Of a stretch of 64,000 nucleotides of DNA, positions 53,447 to 62,649 are shown piece after piece. This DNA comes from UBA8514 sp034933685 (GTDB lineage: Bacteria; Bacillota; Clostridia; Lachnospirales; Anaerotignaceae): positions 1 to 64,000 of the forward strand of contig JAYFNB010000046.1 of the NCBI GenBank assembly GCA_034933685.1. Direction: 5' to 3'. The notes below the pieces were generated by a model. It did no database searches and was not told where the DNA came from. It saw only the letters and a program-made list of their open reading frames with translations. How positions within the stretch are numbered: the stretch's first letter is position 1; every line of letters starts with the position of its first letter. Made by a program: the position numbers and the translations under genes.

Positions 53447-55561
53447 TTATTCTGTAATTGCATCCTTAATAGAAAGATTAAGTCTGCCCTGTTTATCAAT
53501 TTCAAGAAGCTTAACAGATACTAAATCGCCCTCTTTGAGAACATCCTCAACCTTGTTAACTCTTTCTTTTGCAATTTTTGAAATATGAACAAGACCTTCT
53601 TTACCAGGTGCGATTTCAACAAAAGCACCAAAATCCATAAGCCTTGTTACTTTTCCTGGGTAAATTGTTCCAGGCACAGGTACCATAGTTATTGCACGAA
53701 CTCTTTCAACAGCAAGCTGCATTTTTTCATCGTCTTCACCTTTTATGAAAACTCTGCCGTCATCTTCTGTATCAATTGAGCAACCAGTTTCTTCAATAAT
53801 CTTTTTAATATTCTTGCCTCTTGGGCCAACAAGCTCGCCAATTTTGTCAACATCAATTGTAAGTGTAACAATTTTAGGTGCAAATTTGGAAAGATTTTTT
53901 CTAGGCTCGGCAATGCATTTAAGCATAACTTCATCAAGTATAAAATCTCTTGCACGCTTTGTCTGTTCAAGTGCCTGTTCTATCATTTTGAAGGTAAGAC
54001 CTTTAATCTTCATATCCATTTGGATAGCTGTAATGCCTTCATGTGTTCCTGCAACTTTAAAGTCCATGTCACCAAAGAAATCTTCAAGACCTTGAATATC
54101 AGTCATCATGATGAAATTGTCATCGCTATCGCCTGTAACAAGACCAACGGAAATACCTGCAACAGGGGCTTTAATAGGTACACCAGCAGCCATAAGTGAA
54201 AGCGTTGAGCCACAGATACTTGCCTGACTTGTTGAACCATTTGAGCTTAAAATATCAGAAACAAGGCGAATTGCATATGGGAATTCCTCAGCACTTGGAA
54301 TAACAGGAAGGAGCGCCCTTTCACCTAAAGCACCGTGACCAATTTCTCTACGTCCAGGGCCTCTTGATGTTTTAGCTTCACCAACAGAGAAACCTGGGAA
54401 ATTGTAGTGGTGCATATATCTTTTTGTTGTTTCTGTAGTGTCAAGTCCGTCAAGGCGTTGAATTTCTGCCATTGCGCCTAAGGTAGTAACGGTAAGTGCC
54501 TGTGTTTGACCTCTTGAGAAAAGCGCAGAACCATGAGTTCTTGGTAAAATATCAACCTCTGCTGAAAGTGTACGAATTTCTTCAATTCCACGACCATCAG
54601 GACGTTTGTGATCTTTTAAAATCATACGTCTAACAGTCATCTTTTCAAATTTGTAGATTGCATCGCCAATAAGTGTTTCAATGTCAGCGTCCTCGCCAAC
54701 AATTTGAATAAGCTTTTCAGTTAAATTTTCTGATACTTCCGCCTTAATAGCAGAAATTTTAACATCTCTTTCCTGTTTCTTATCTGTGAAAACTGCTTCT
54801 TCCATACGATTATCTGTAATGTATTCGCAGATAAAATGGTATGCATCTTCGTTAATTACATATTCTTCATACTTCTGTTTTTCCTTACCTTCTTTTTCAA
54901 CAATTGAATTAATGAAGTCAACAATCTTTACGTTTTCCTCATGTGCAAGATGAATAGCCTTCATCATAACATCATTAGGGACAATGTTTGCACCTGCTTC
55001 AATCATCATAATCTTGTCTGCTTTAGAAACAACAGTAAGTGTAAGGTCTGTGATGTCTCTTTGAGCAGAATCAGGATTTACAATAAGTTCTCCGTTAATA
55101 AGACCAATGTTTGATGAAGCAACGGGGTCTGTAAATGGTATGTCTGAAATTGAAAGGGCAATTGAAGCACCAATCATAGCTGCAATTTCAGGCTGACAAT
55201 CTTGGTCTACAGATAGAACTGTCGCTACAATAGCAACGTCATTTCTGTAATCCTTAGGGAAAAGAGGTCTAATAGGTCTGTCAATACATCTTGAAGTAAG
55301 AATAGCCTTTTCTGATGGTCTGCCTTCTCTTTTAATAAATCCTCCAGGAATTTTTCCAACAGAATATAATCTTTCCTCATAATCAATGCTTAATGGAAAA
55401 AAATCAATTCCTACTCTAGGTTTTTCTGATGCTGTTGCTGTAACAAGCACTGCTGTGTCACCGTAACGGATAATTGCAGCTCCGTTAGCAAGCTCTGCAA
55501 CTCTGCCTATTTCTACTGATAATTCACGTCCTGCAAATTGTGTTGAGTAAGTTCTGAACAT
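53447..55561 (-). CDS. pnp: Polyribonucleotide nucleotidyltransferase (PNPase)
   Basis: This 704-residue 3'-5' phosphorolytic exoribonuclease has two RNase PH domains (RPIRPLFPKDYRNDV in the first; SRGPGRREIGHGALGERAL in the second) with a helical linker, then KH (GPRGKNIKKIIEE) and S1 (GKVTRLMDFGAFVEIAPGKEGLVHIS) domains at the C terminus. Length is standard. The ATG follows AAGGAG. It lies after rpsO, the nearly universal order, with a hairpin in the gap. Confidence 0.98.
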   Translation of the reverse strand: MFRTYSTQFAGRELSVEIGRVAELANGAAIIRYGDTAVLVTATASEKPRVGIDFFPLSIDYEERLYSVGKIPGGFIKREGRPSEKAILTSRCIDRPIRPLFPKDYRNDVAIVATVLSVDQDCQPEIAAMIGASIALSISDIPFTDPVASSNIGLINGELIVNPDSAQRDITDLTLTVVSKADKIMMIEAGANIVPNDVMMKAIHLAHEENVKIVDFINSIVEKEGKEKQKYEEYVINEDAYHFICEYITDNRMEEAVFTDKKQERDVKISAIKAEVSENLTEKLIQIVGEDADIETLIGDAIYKFEKMTVRRMILKDHKRPDGRGIEEIRTLSAEVDILPRTHGSALFSRGQTQALTVTTLGAMAEIQRLDGLDTTETTKRYMHHYNFPGFSVGEAKTSRGPGRREIGHGALGERALLPVIPSAEEFPYAIRLVSDILSSNGSTSQASICGSTLSLMAAGVPIKAPVAGISVGLVTGDSDDNFIMMTDIQGLEDFFGDMDFKVAGTHEGITAIQMDMKIKGLTFKMIEQALEQTKRARDFILDEVMLKCIAEPRKNLSKFAPKIVTLTIDVDKIGELVGPRGKNIKKIIEETGCSIDTEDDGRVFIKGEDDEKMQLAVERVRAITMVPVPGTIYPGKVTRLMDFGAFVEIAPGKEGLVHISKIAKERVNKVEDVLKEGDLVSVKLLEIDKQGRLNLSIKDAITE

Positions 55562-55680
55562 TATAACTCTCCTTTTTTAAAAATCTTTTTCTTCTGCTTC
55601 TCTAACACCATAGATCTTCAGTTTAAGGTACGAATATATCATGCCCAAAACTGGAAACCTATAGTGTTTTTTAATACAAC

Positions 55681-55708
55681 AATAGAGAGGACAAAAATCC
55701 TCTCTATT
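55681..55708 (-). terminator. Hairpin between rpsO and pnp
   Basis: AATAGAGAGGA (55681-55691) and TCCTCTCTATT (55698-55708) are perfect complements with a 6-nt loop. The run after it on the minus strand (GTTGTATT) is not a good U-tract, so it could be a partial terminator or a processing site of the pnp leader. Confidence 0.6.
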
Positions 55709-55724
55709 ATTAACAATTTTGGAA

Positions 55725-55988
55725 TTACTTTCTTAAGTTTAATTCTGCAATAAGCTCACGGTATCTTGTGATATTCTTGTTTTTAAGGTAGTTAAGAAGA
55801 CCTCTTCTCTGACCAACAAGCATTAAAAGACCTCTTCTTGAGTGGTGATCTTTTTTGTGCATTTTAAGATGGTCTGTAAGAAGCGTAATTCTTGCTGTTA
55901 AAAGCGCAATCTGAACCTCTGGTGAACCTGTGTCGCCAGGTGTTCTACCGTATTTTGCAATAATTTCCTCTTTGTTGATAGTTGCCAT
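55725..55988 (-). CDS. rpsO: 30S ribosomal protein S15
   Basis: This 87-residue primary binding protein of 16S rRNA carries the full S15 core (GDTGSPEVQIALLTARI, HKKDHHSRRGLLMLVGQRRGLLNYL). The open frame reaches 56030, but ATG at 55988 follows AAGGAGG at 8 nt and gives the usual N terminus. It has its own promoter and an 85-nt leader that might bind S15. Confidence 0.98.
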   Translation of the reverse strand: MATINKEEIIAKYGRTPGDTGSPEVQIALLTARITLLTDHLKMHKKDHHSRRGLLMLVGQRRGLLNYLKNKNITRYRELIAELNLRK

Positions 55989-56085
55989 TTTTGTTTCCTC
56001 CTTATAAATAGTTAATAATATTATCCCCACGGGCTAAGTATTGGTTGGAGATTCCACAAACTGAGCCATGGTTCACAACTAATTT

Positions 56086-56114
56086 AGTTTATCATACATT
56101 ACAATAAGTTTCAA
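56086..56114 (-). promoter_or_regulatory. Promoter of rpsO-pnp
   Basis: TTGAAA (56114-56109), a 17-bp spacer and TAAACT (56091-56086) on the minus strand. The leader that follows contains GAACCATGGCTC and other short dyads, possible targets for S15 autoregulation. Confidence 0.55.
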
Positions 56115-56121
56115 GGGCTAT

Positions 56122-57072
56122 TTAGTAATTTGATTCCCATTGTTTAAATTCATCAGTAAGAAAATAGTCCTTTGCGCTTTGTGCATCTTTTGCAAGCTGA
56201 TTTTGCAAATCATCTACGCTTGGAAATTTCTGCTCTTGGCGAATAAAGTGAAAGAAATAAGTTTTTACATATTCGCCATAAACTACCTTTTTGAAATCGA
56301 AAAGATATGTTTCAACAATCTTAACAGATCCGTTTACTGTTGGATTTATCCCGACGTTGGTAACTCCGAAATACATTTTCCCGTTGTATAAACTTTTTGT
56401 TGCATATACACCGTTTGGTGGAAAAAGCTTATTTGGGTCGGCAATAATATTTATTGTTGGAAAACCAATAGTTCTGCCAAGCTGTTTTCCCTTAACTACT
56501 TCTCCATAAATAAAGTACGGCATAGTTAAAAGTTTGTTTGCAAGGCTCATATCTTTGTCAATAAGCGCTTTCCTTACACGCGTACTGCTTACTCTCTCGT
56601 TTTCATACATTACAGATGGAACGTAAATAACCTTTACTCCATAGTCATTTCCAAGCTTCATTAAAAGCTTATAGTCACCCTTCTGTTTTGCACCAAACTT
56701 ATAGTTTTCACCAACCACAAGAACTTTACATCTTAACTTTTTAAAAATAAGTTCAACTGCAAACTCTTCTGGCTCCATAGCGGCAAAAGCCCTATCAAAA
56801 GGATATTCAATGTATACATCCACTCCCATTTCTTCAATGGACAGCTTTTTTTCATCTGGCCCCATTATAAGTGCTTTGTGCTCTCTGTTTTCAAAAACAA
56901 ACATAGGGTGCGGATAAAATGAAAATACAACTGAACTAAGCCCTTTTTCTTTGGCTTCACTTAAAGTAGTTGAAATAAGCTGACGGTGACCTAAATGTAT
57001 ACCATCAAAGTTACCTAATGTAACCGCCGTATCCACAGTTTGGTCTATGTTGTGGTTTGTTATATGCTCCAT
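56122..57072 (-). CDS. ribF: Bifunctional riboflavin kinase/FAD synthetase
   Basis: This 316-residue enzyme makes FMN and FAD. The N-terminal adenylyltransferase domain has LGNFDGIHLGHRQL and VSSTRVRKAL; the C-terminal kinase domain has GRTIGFPTINI and NVGINPTVNG. ATG follows AAAGGGG. It lies 19 bp after truB, as in many Firmicutes. Confidence 0.97.
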   Translation of the reverse strand: MEHITNHNIDQTVDTAVTLGNFDGIHLGHRQLISTTLSEAKEKGLSSVVFSFYPHPMFVFENREHKALIMGPDEKKLSIEEMGVDVYIEYPFDRAFAAMEPEEFAVELIFKKLRCKVLVVGENYKFGAKQKGDYKLLMKLGNDYGVKVIYVPSVMYENERVSSTRVRKALIDKDMSLANKLLTMPYFIYGEVVKGKQLGRTIGFPTINIIADPNKLFPPNGVYATKSLYNGKMYFGVTNVGINPTVNGSVKIVETYLFDFKKVVYGEYVKTYFFHFIRQEQKFPSVDDLQNQLAKDAQSAKDYFLTDEFKQWESNY

Positions 57073-57091
57073 ACTAATGCCCCTTTTAGAA

Positions 57092-58003
57092 TTACAAAAG
57101 TATTTTTAAAGGTTTAATGCAAACCTTATTCTTCTCATTGTCATTTATTACGGTGAATATACCAACAAGGGTATTTTCACTATCATAGGCAGTAACCGTA
57201 TCACCAACTGCATATGGATGGTCACTGTTTTTAAGGAAATAATCATATATTTTACAGCCGTTATGTAAAAGCTTGTCTGCTTTTTTGTCTACAAAAATAC
57301 GGTTGTAAGTGCCAAGTGCTTTTTCCATAGGCAATAAAACACTTTCTATATATCCATTTTCGCAAATTTCTTTAAGTTTTTCAAGTGTGATGGCATTATC
57401 TAATGTGAAATTTCCGCTTCTTGTACGCAACAGTTTGGACATATGACCTCCACAGCCCAATTCCTTGCCAATGTCGGCACAAAGAGTGCGTATATATGTG
57501 CCTTTAGAGCAAGTTACAAGAATTTCTACATTGTTTGGTGGAGTAAAACTCTTAATTTCTATATTTTCAATACAGATTTTTCTTGATGCACGTTCAACCT
57601 CCTTGCCTTCTCTTGCCAATTCATAAAGTTTTTTCCCTTTTATTTTAATGGCAGAGTACATAGGCGGTATCTGTAAAATCTCGCCTGTAAATTTACTTAC
57701 AGCAATGCGTATTTTTTCCTCATCAAAGTCAACAGGTTTGGTTTCAATAACTTCCCCCATATGGTCCTCGGTTGTGGTTGTTACCCCAAGGGTAAGTTGG
57801 GCTAAATACTGCTTGTCTGCCGCCATTATATAGTCTGCCAGCTTCGTTCCACGCCCCACGCATACAGGCAAAACGCCTTCTGCCTCTGGGTCAAGTGTAC
57901 CTGTGTGCCCAACCTTTTTTTGATTTATGGTTCGCCTTACAACTGCAACCACGTCATGTGAGGTAAAGCCTTTTTCTTTATAAATATTTATTATACCGTC
58001 CAA
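57092..58003 (-). CDS. truB: tRNA pseudouridine(55) synthase
   Basis: This 303-residue enzyme isomerises U55 in the T-loop. The catalytic aspartate is in HTGTLDPEAEGVLPV; YLAQLTLG and a PUA-like tail (about 230-303) follow. The start codon is TTG at 58003, with AAGGAGG exactly 7 nt upstream and no competing ATG, so initiation at TTG is well supported. It lies 12 bp after nrnA. Confidence 0.97.
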   Translation of the reverse strand: MDGIINIYKEKGFTSHDVVAVVRRTINQKKVGHTGTLDPEAEGVLPVCVGRGTKLADYIMAADKQYLAQLTLGVTTTTEDHMGEVIETKPVDFDEEKIRIAVSKFTGEILQIPPMYSAIKIKGKKLYELAREGKEVERASRKICIENIEIKSFTPPNNVEILVTCSKGTYIRTLCADIGKELGCGGHMSKLLRTRSGNFTLDNAITLEKLKEICENGYIESVLLPMEKALGTYNRIFVDKKADKLLHNGCKIYDYFLKNSDHPYAVGDTVTAYDSENTLVGIFTVINDNEKNKVCIKPLKILL

Positions 58004-58015
58004 GGCACGCCCTCC

Positions 58016-58972
58016 TTAAAGCTGTTTTTCAATTTCCGAAAGCACATTGTTAAGTATTTCCTGGGCATTACCCCTTATGGTGCATCCTGCCGCACGAACA
58101 TGACCGCCACCACCAAATTTAGTTGCAACTTCACTTACGTCAATAGGGTCTTCACTTCGCATACTTACTTTGAATGTTCCTGCTTCTTTTTCATACACAA
58201 ATACAGATGCAACTGTTCCGCTTACGCCTTTAATATAGCTTGAAACCTCGGAAAGTTCGTCACTTGTAACGTCGCATTTCTTTATTTCTTCAGAGGTGAC
58301 AATGCTTGTAACAATTCGTCCATCAAAAACTTCTTCAAGTTTGCAAAGTGCTACGCCCATAATTTTTGCTTCACCAAACTTACGGCTATGGAAAATCGAA
58401 TTATAAATTCGGGTGAAATTAAAATCGTATTCCATAAGTTCTGAAACAATTGCCATAGTTATAGGGCTTGTAGAAGAATGGCGGAAACCACCTGTGTCGA
58501 AAACGATACCGGCATAAATTGCAGCGGCAATGTCCGCATTTATAGGCGCATAATTATATATAAGCTGAAAAATAATCTCACTTGTAGATGATGCCTCGTC
58601 GTCCACATAATTTTGTTTTGCAAAAAAAGTATTGCTTATATGGTGGTCTATATTTATGGTATAAAGAGTTTCATCAAAAAGTTTTCCATTTTTACCAAGT
58701 CTTTCCTTATCTCCACAGTCTACGGAAATATAAAGGTCTGGAAGATACTCTTCATCAACTTCTGTAACAATGAGACCACCTGTTGGTATAGTTTGAAAAT
58801 TTTCAGAGTATTCCTCTAAAATAACCACAACGTCCTTTCCTAACTCTGCAAGTGACATTGCAAGTGCGCAGCATGCACCAATAGCATCGCCATCGGGACT
58901 GGTGTGCCCCGAAATAGCGATGCTCTGGCTGAGTTCTATAGTCTGACGCAATTCATCGAATGTATTATTCAT
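58016..58972 (-). CDS. nrnA: Bifunctional oligoribonuclease/PAP phosphatase NrnA
   Basis: This 318-residue DHH-family phosphoesterase degrades nano-RNAs and dephosphorylates pAp. Metal motifs are SPDGDAIGA, DCGDKE and NIDHHISN; the DHHA1 domain ends with GGGGHVRAAG. ATG at 58972 has AAGGTGG 5 nt upstream and overlaps the end of rbfA by 8 bp, pointing to translational coupling. The longer frame to 59023 lies inside rbfA. Confidence 0.95.
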   Translation of the reverse strand: MNNTFDELRQTIELSQSIAISGHTSPDGDAIGACCALAMSLAELGKDVVVILEEYSENFQTIPTGGLIVTEVDEEYLPDLYISVDCGDKERLGKNGKLFDETLYTINIDHHISNTFFAKQNYVDDEASSTSEIIFQLIYNYAPINADIAAAIYAGIVFDTGGFRHSSTSPITMAIVSELMEYDFNFTRIYNSIFHSRKFGEAKIMGVALCKLEEVFDGRIVTSIVTSEEIKKCDVTSDELSEVSSYIKGVSGTVASVFVYEKEAGTFKVSMRSEDPIDVSEVATKFGGGGHVRAAGCTIRGNAQEILNNVLSEIEKQL

Positions 58973-59342
58973 CAGAACCACCTTCTGCTTTATTCCCCTT
59001 AGAAATTTCATTAATAAGCGCATTCATTCGAACTGAGTATTCAACTGAATTATCAAGCTTAAAAAGAAGCTCTGGTGTATTTCTCAAATTCACACGCTCG
59101 GCAAGCAGATGTCTTATAAATCCTCCTGCATTTTTAAGTCCTTTCATTACGCCGTCTTTTTCCTCATCGTTACCTAAAACAGAAATAAAAACTTTGCAAT
59201 ATTTAAGGTCACTTGTGGTTTCAACTCTTATTACGCTTGTAAGGCTGCCAATTCTTGGGTCTTTAACCTCGGTACGTATTATTTGAGAAAGCTCACGCTG
59301 TATTTCGTCATTAATACGAATCATTCTAGTATTGTTTTTCAT
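58965..59342 (-). CDS. rbfA: Ribosome-binding factor A
   Basis: This 125-residue KH-type protein assists late 30S maturation. RINDEIQRELSQII at the N terminus and DLKYCKVFISVLG are typical. ATG follows GGTGGA. It stands between infB and nrnA; its last codons overlap nrnA. Confidence 0.96.
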   Translation of the reverse strand: MKNNTRMIRINDEIQRELSQIIRTEVKDPRIGSLTSVIRVETTSDLKYCKVFISVLGNDEEKDGVMKGLKNAGGFIRHLLAERVNLRNTPELLFKLDNSVEYSVRMNALINEISKGNKAEGGSDE

Positions 59343-59362
59343 TATTCCACCAACTTATCTAA

Positions 59363-62026
59363 TTATCTTGGTACTTCAACCATAATGTAGGCTTCAACTC
59401 TGTCGCCCTCTACAAGGTCGTTATACTTTTTAAGCACAAGACCACATTCGTAGTTTGTGTTAACTTCTTTTACATCATCTTTAAAACGCTTAAGACTTTC
59501 AAGTTCGCCTTCATGAATTAAGCTGTTGTTACGGAAAACTCTTACTTTAGCGCCTCTTACAAACTTGCCATCTGTAATATAGCTTCCTGCGATTGTTCCA
59601 ACACCCGATGCCTTGAAAAGTTGGCGTACTTCTGCATGACCAATGATTTTTTCTTCAAAAACAGGGTCAAGCATTCCTTTCATTGCGCTGGAAATATCTT
59701 CAATTGCATTGTAAATCACTCTGTAAAGACGAACATCCACCTTTTCTGTATCGGCAAAAAGCTTTGCCGCTGGTTCCGGACGAACATTGAAGCCTATAAT
59801 AATAGCATTTGATGCACTTGCAAGCATAACGTCAGACTCTGTTATTGTACCAACACCACCGTGAATTATGCATACACGTACTTCTTCGTTTGAAAGCTTT
59901 TCAAGACTTTGTCTAACAGCCTCAACTGAACCTTGTACGTCTGCCTTAACAACTAAATTAAGCTCCTTAACATTTCCGCTTTGAATTTGTGTAAACAAAT
60001 CATCAAGAGAAACTTTTTGAGGAGTGTTTTTAATCATTTCTGTTCTGTTTTTTGCAACAACTGTTTCAGATAACTGGCGTGCCTGTTTTTCATTTTCTGC
60101 AACATAGAAAGCGTCACCTGCACTTGGAACTTCAGAAAGGCCTAGAATTTCAACTGGAGTTGATGGGCCTGCTTTTTTAACACGTCTGCCCTTATCGTCC
60201 ATCATTGCTCTTATTTTGCCGTATGCACATCCCGCAACAATAGGGTCACCAATAGAAAGTGTACCATCCTGTACAAGCACGGTTGCAACTGGGCCGCGGC
60301 CCTTATCAAGCTGTGCCTCGATAATTGTACCTCTTGCATGTTTTTTAGGGTTCGCCTTAAGTTCTTTTATTTCTGATGCAAGTATTATCATTTCAAGAAG
60401 AGTATCAATTCCCTCTTTATTTATAGCGGATACCGGCACGCAAATTGTTTCGCCGCCCCAGTCCTCAGTTAATATGCCATACTCTGTTAGCTCCTGCTTT
60501 ACTCTATCGGGGTTTGCCCCAACCTTATCAATCTTATTAATCGCTACTATAATTTCAACTCCTGCGGCTTTTGCATGATTAATGGCCTCAATTGTTTGTG
60601 GCATAACACCATCATCTGCGGCAACAACAAGAACTGCAATATCTGTTACCTGTGCACCACGCATACGCATTGCAGTAAACGCTTCATGCCCTGGTGTATC
60701 AAGAAAAGTAATTGGGTGGTTGTCTATTTCAACTGTGTAAGCACCAATATGCTGTGTAATACCACCTGCTTCCCCTACGGTAACACGGCTATGTCGGATA
60801 GCATCCAAAAGTGAAGTTTTACCATGGTCAACGTGACCCATAACAACAACTACAGGAGGTCTTCCTACAAGGTCTTCTTCGTTGTCTGGTTCATCCTTAA
60901 ATGCTTCTTCAAGAATGTCTTTTTCTTCCTCAAGCTCAAGGATTACGTTAAATTCTTCTGCAATTTCAACTGCACTATCAAAATTCAGAGTACTGTTTAT
61001 GTTAAGCATCTGGCCTTTTTTAAAAAGTATGGTTACAAGTTCACTACTTTTTTTGCCAAGAACTTCCGCAAGCTCCTTAACTGAAAGAGTTGCAGGAATT
61101 TGTCTTACCTTTAATTCTTCTTCTACAGGTTCAACTGGCTTTGGAGCAGGCTGCACAGGTGTTTCTTGTTTTTTGTTATTTCTTCTTGCTCCTCCACCTG
61201 TGCCTGGCTTGTTGTTGCCATATGGACGGTTTCCGCCAGAGGTCGACCTATTGTTGTTATATCCGCTTGCCTTATATCCACCTTGCTGTGAACGATTACT
61301 GTTAGTATCTCCACTCTGCTGAGGTTTGTTACCACTTTGCTGAGGACGGCTATTGTTTTGCTGTGCAGGACGGTTGCCACTCTGCTGAGGACGATTGCTG
61401 TTTTGTGGGGCAGGGCGATTACCACTTTGCTGAGCTGAACCATTGCCACTTTGCTGAGGGCGGTTATTGCTTTGCTGAGTTGAACCATTGCCACTTTGTT
61501 GAGGGCGGTTATTGTTTTGCTGTGCAGGACGATTACCGCTTTGTTGAGGGCGGTTATTGTTTTGCTGTGCAGGACGGTTACCGCTCTGCTGAGGGCGGTT
61601 GTTGTTTTGCTGAGCTGAACCATTGACGCTTTGCTGAGGGCGGTTGTTGTTCTGCTGTGCAGGACGATTACCACTTTGCTGAGGGCGGTTATTGCTTTGT
61701 TGTGCAGGGCGACTACCACCTTGCTGTGGACGGTTATTATTTTGCTGTGGTTTATTACCTGCCTGTGGCACTGCCTTAGAATCTTCTTTTTTAGGAGCTT
61801 CTGTTTTTGCTTCTGCTTTAACATCACCCTTTGATACTGCTGCTTTAGGTTCTTCTCTTTTATCTGCCTTTGGAGCATAAATTTCTTTTAATTTCCCAAC
61901 TGTTACATCATCAAGGGTATTCATATGGTTTGCAGCTTCAATACCATATTCCTTAATTTTATCGATAATTATTTTAGAGCTTATATTTAATTCTTTCGCT
62001 AATTCATGTATTCTGATTTTTGACAA
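59363..62026 (-). CDS. infB: Translation initiation factor IF-2
   Basis: This GTPase of about 887 residues brings initiator tRNA to the ribosome. It has an N-terminal IF2_N motif (SKIRIHELAKELN), a low-complexity Asn/Gln/Pro/Arg linker (about residues 92-238) with a 15-residue repeat, a second IF2_N-type helix region, then the G domain: GHVDHGKT (397-404), DTPGH (443-447) and NKID (497-500). Domains II to IV follow. The longest frame starts at GTG 62035, inside the AGGAGG. TTG at 62026, 7 nt after AGGAGG, yields the family N terminus and was chosen. Confidence 0.97.
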   Translation of the reverse strand: MSKIRIHELAKELNISSKIIIDKIKEYGIEAANHMNTLDDVTVGKLKEIYAPKADKREEPKAAVSKGDVKAEAKTEAPKKEDSKAVPQAGNKPQQNNNRPQQGGSRPAQQSNNRPQQSGNRPAQQNNNRPQQSVNGSAQQNNNRPQQSGNRPAQQNNNRPQQSGNRPAQQNNNRPQQSGNGSTQQSNNRPQQSGNGSAQQSGNRPAPQNSNRPQQSGNRPAQQNNSRPQQSGNKPQQSGDTNSNRSQQGGYKASGYNNNRSTSGGNRPYGNNKPGTGGGARRNNKKQETPVQPAPKPVEPVEEELKVRQIPATLSVKELAEVLGKKSSELVTILFKKGQMLNINSTLNFDSAVEIAEEFNVILELEEEKDILEEAFKDEPDNEEDLVGRPPVVVVMGHVDHGKTSLLDAIRHSRVTVGEAGGITQHIGAYTVEIDNHPITFLDTPGHEAFTAMRMRGAQVTDIAVLVVAADDGVMPQTIEAINHAKAAGVEIIVAINKIDKVGANPDRVKQELTEYGILTEDWGGETICVPVSAINKEGIDTLLEMIILASEIKELKANPKKHARGTIIEAQLDKGRGPVATVLVQDGTLSIGDPIVAGCAYGKIRAMMDDKGRRVKKAGPSTPVEILGLSEVPSAGDAFYVAENEKQARQLSETVVAKNRTEMIKNTPQKVSLDDLFTQIQSGNVKELNLVVKADVQGSVEAVRQSLEKLSNEEVRVCIIHGGVGTITESDVMLASASNAIIIGFNVRPEPAAKLFADTEKVDVRLYRVIYNAIEDISSAMKGMLDPVFEEKIIGHAEVRQLFKASGVGTIAGSYITDGKFVRGAKVRVFRNNSLIHEGELESLKRFKDDVKEVNTNYECGLVLKKYNDLVEGDRVEAYIMVEVPR
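61313..61753 (-). repeat. 45-bp coding repeats in infB
   Basis: About eight to nine tandem copies of a 45-bp unit encode (R/G)(P/S)AQQNNNRPQQSGN and close variants. The unit changes mainly at RP versus GS and N versus S. Expect length variation between strains by slippage or recombination. Confidence 0.9.
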
Positions 62027-62059
62027 AGGCTCCACCTCCTACGATTGCTATGTCAATTT

Positions 62060-62359
62060 TTATGATTCAAGAAGTCCTTCAAGCTTTTTTGCAAAACCAT
62101 CATCGCACACTGCCATAACAGAGCGTTCTGCTTTGCCAACAGCCTTGCCAAGTTCTTCTTTATTACCATAATAAACCATTTTAACTTTATAAAACTCCGA
62201 AGAGTTGTAAAATTTCTTTTTTGTATTTGCAGATGCATCTTCAGCAATAATAAGCAATTTTGCTTTTTGACTTTTTACTGCATTTTCTGCTGCTAGCTCC
62301 CCTGCCGATAGTAACCCTGCCTTCATGCAAAGGCCAAGTATTGAGAGTACCTTATTCAT
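62060..62359 (-). CDS. L7Ae/L30e-like ribosomal protein (YlxQ)
   Basis: This 99-residue protein of the L7Ae family probably binds kink-turn RNA. It has the family elements LGLCMKAGLLSAGELA and LLIIAEDASANTKKK. ATG at 62359 follows GGAG by 7 nt and overlaps the ylxR stop by 8 bp; the earlier GTG at 62365 is less well placed. It sits between ylxR and infB, the canonical location. Confidence 0.92.
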   Translation of the reverse strand: MNKVLSILGLCMKAGLLSAGELAAENAVKSQKAKLLIIAEDASANTKKKFYNSSEFYKVKMVYYGNKEELGKAVGKAERSVMAVCDDGFAKKLEGLLES

Positions 62360-62627
62360 TTTCACTCTCCATTAGTTCTTCTCTTAATTTTTCGTAAACA
62401 TCTTTGGGCACAGGTGATTTAAAGCTTCGCTCTAAACCCTTGCACTTTTGTGCTTTTTCAAGGCATGCTACGTTTTTGCAGATATAAGCTCCTCTGCCAG
62501 GCTTTTTTCCAGTTGTATCCAGTGAAAATTCGCCCTCATCATTTTTTACTATTCGCACAAGCTCTTTTTTGCTCTTCATTTCCTGACAGCCTGTGCATTT
62601 TCTAAGAGGAATTTTTTTTTGCTTCAT
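62352..62627 (-). CDS. YlxR (DUF448) RNA-binding protein
   Basis: This 91-residue basic protein has the YlxR signature: PLRKCTGCQEMKSKKELVRIV, then GRGAYIC and CLEKAQK. A YlxR homologue has been reported to affect RNase P or transcription of metabolic genes in Bacillus; the role here is inferred only. ATG follows AAGGAGG. Confidence 0.94.
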   Translation of the reverse strand: MKQKKIPLRKCTGCQEMKSKKELVRIVKNDEGEFSLDTTGKKPGRGAYICKNVACLEKAQKCKGLERSFKSPVPKDVYEKLREELMESENE

Positions 62628-62649
62628 ATATTTTTCCTCCTTAATTTAA

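Noticed and set aside
61313..61753. Regular repeats that could be read as a CRISPR array
   Set aside because: Units are directly adjacent without unique spacers, are in frame and encode the IF-2 linker.
61123..61878. Long alternative frames over the infB linker, on both strands (for example 61363-61626 plus)
   Set aside because: They result from the repetitive 45-bp codon pattern of infB, which keeps other frames free of stops; the products are low-complexity shadows.
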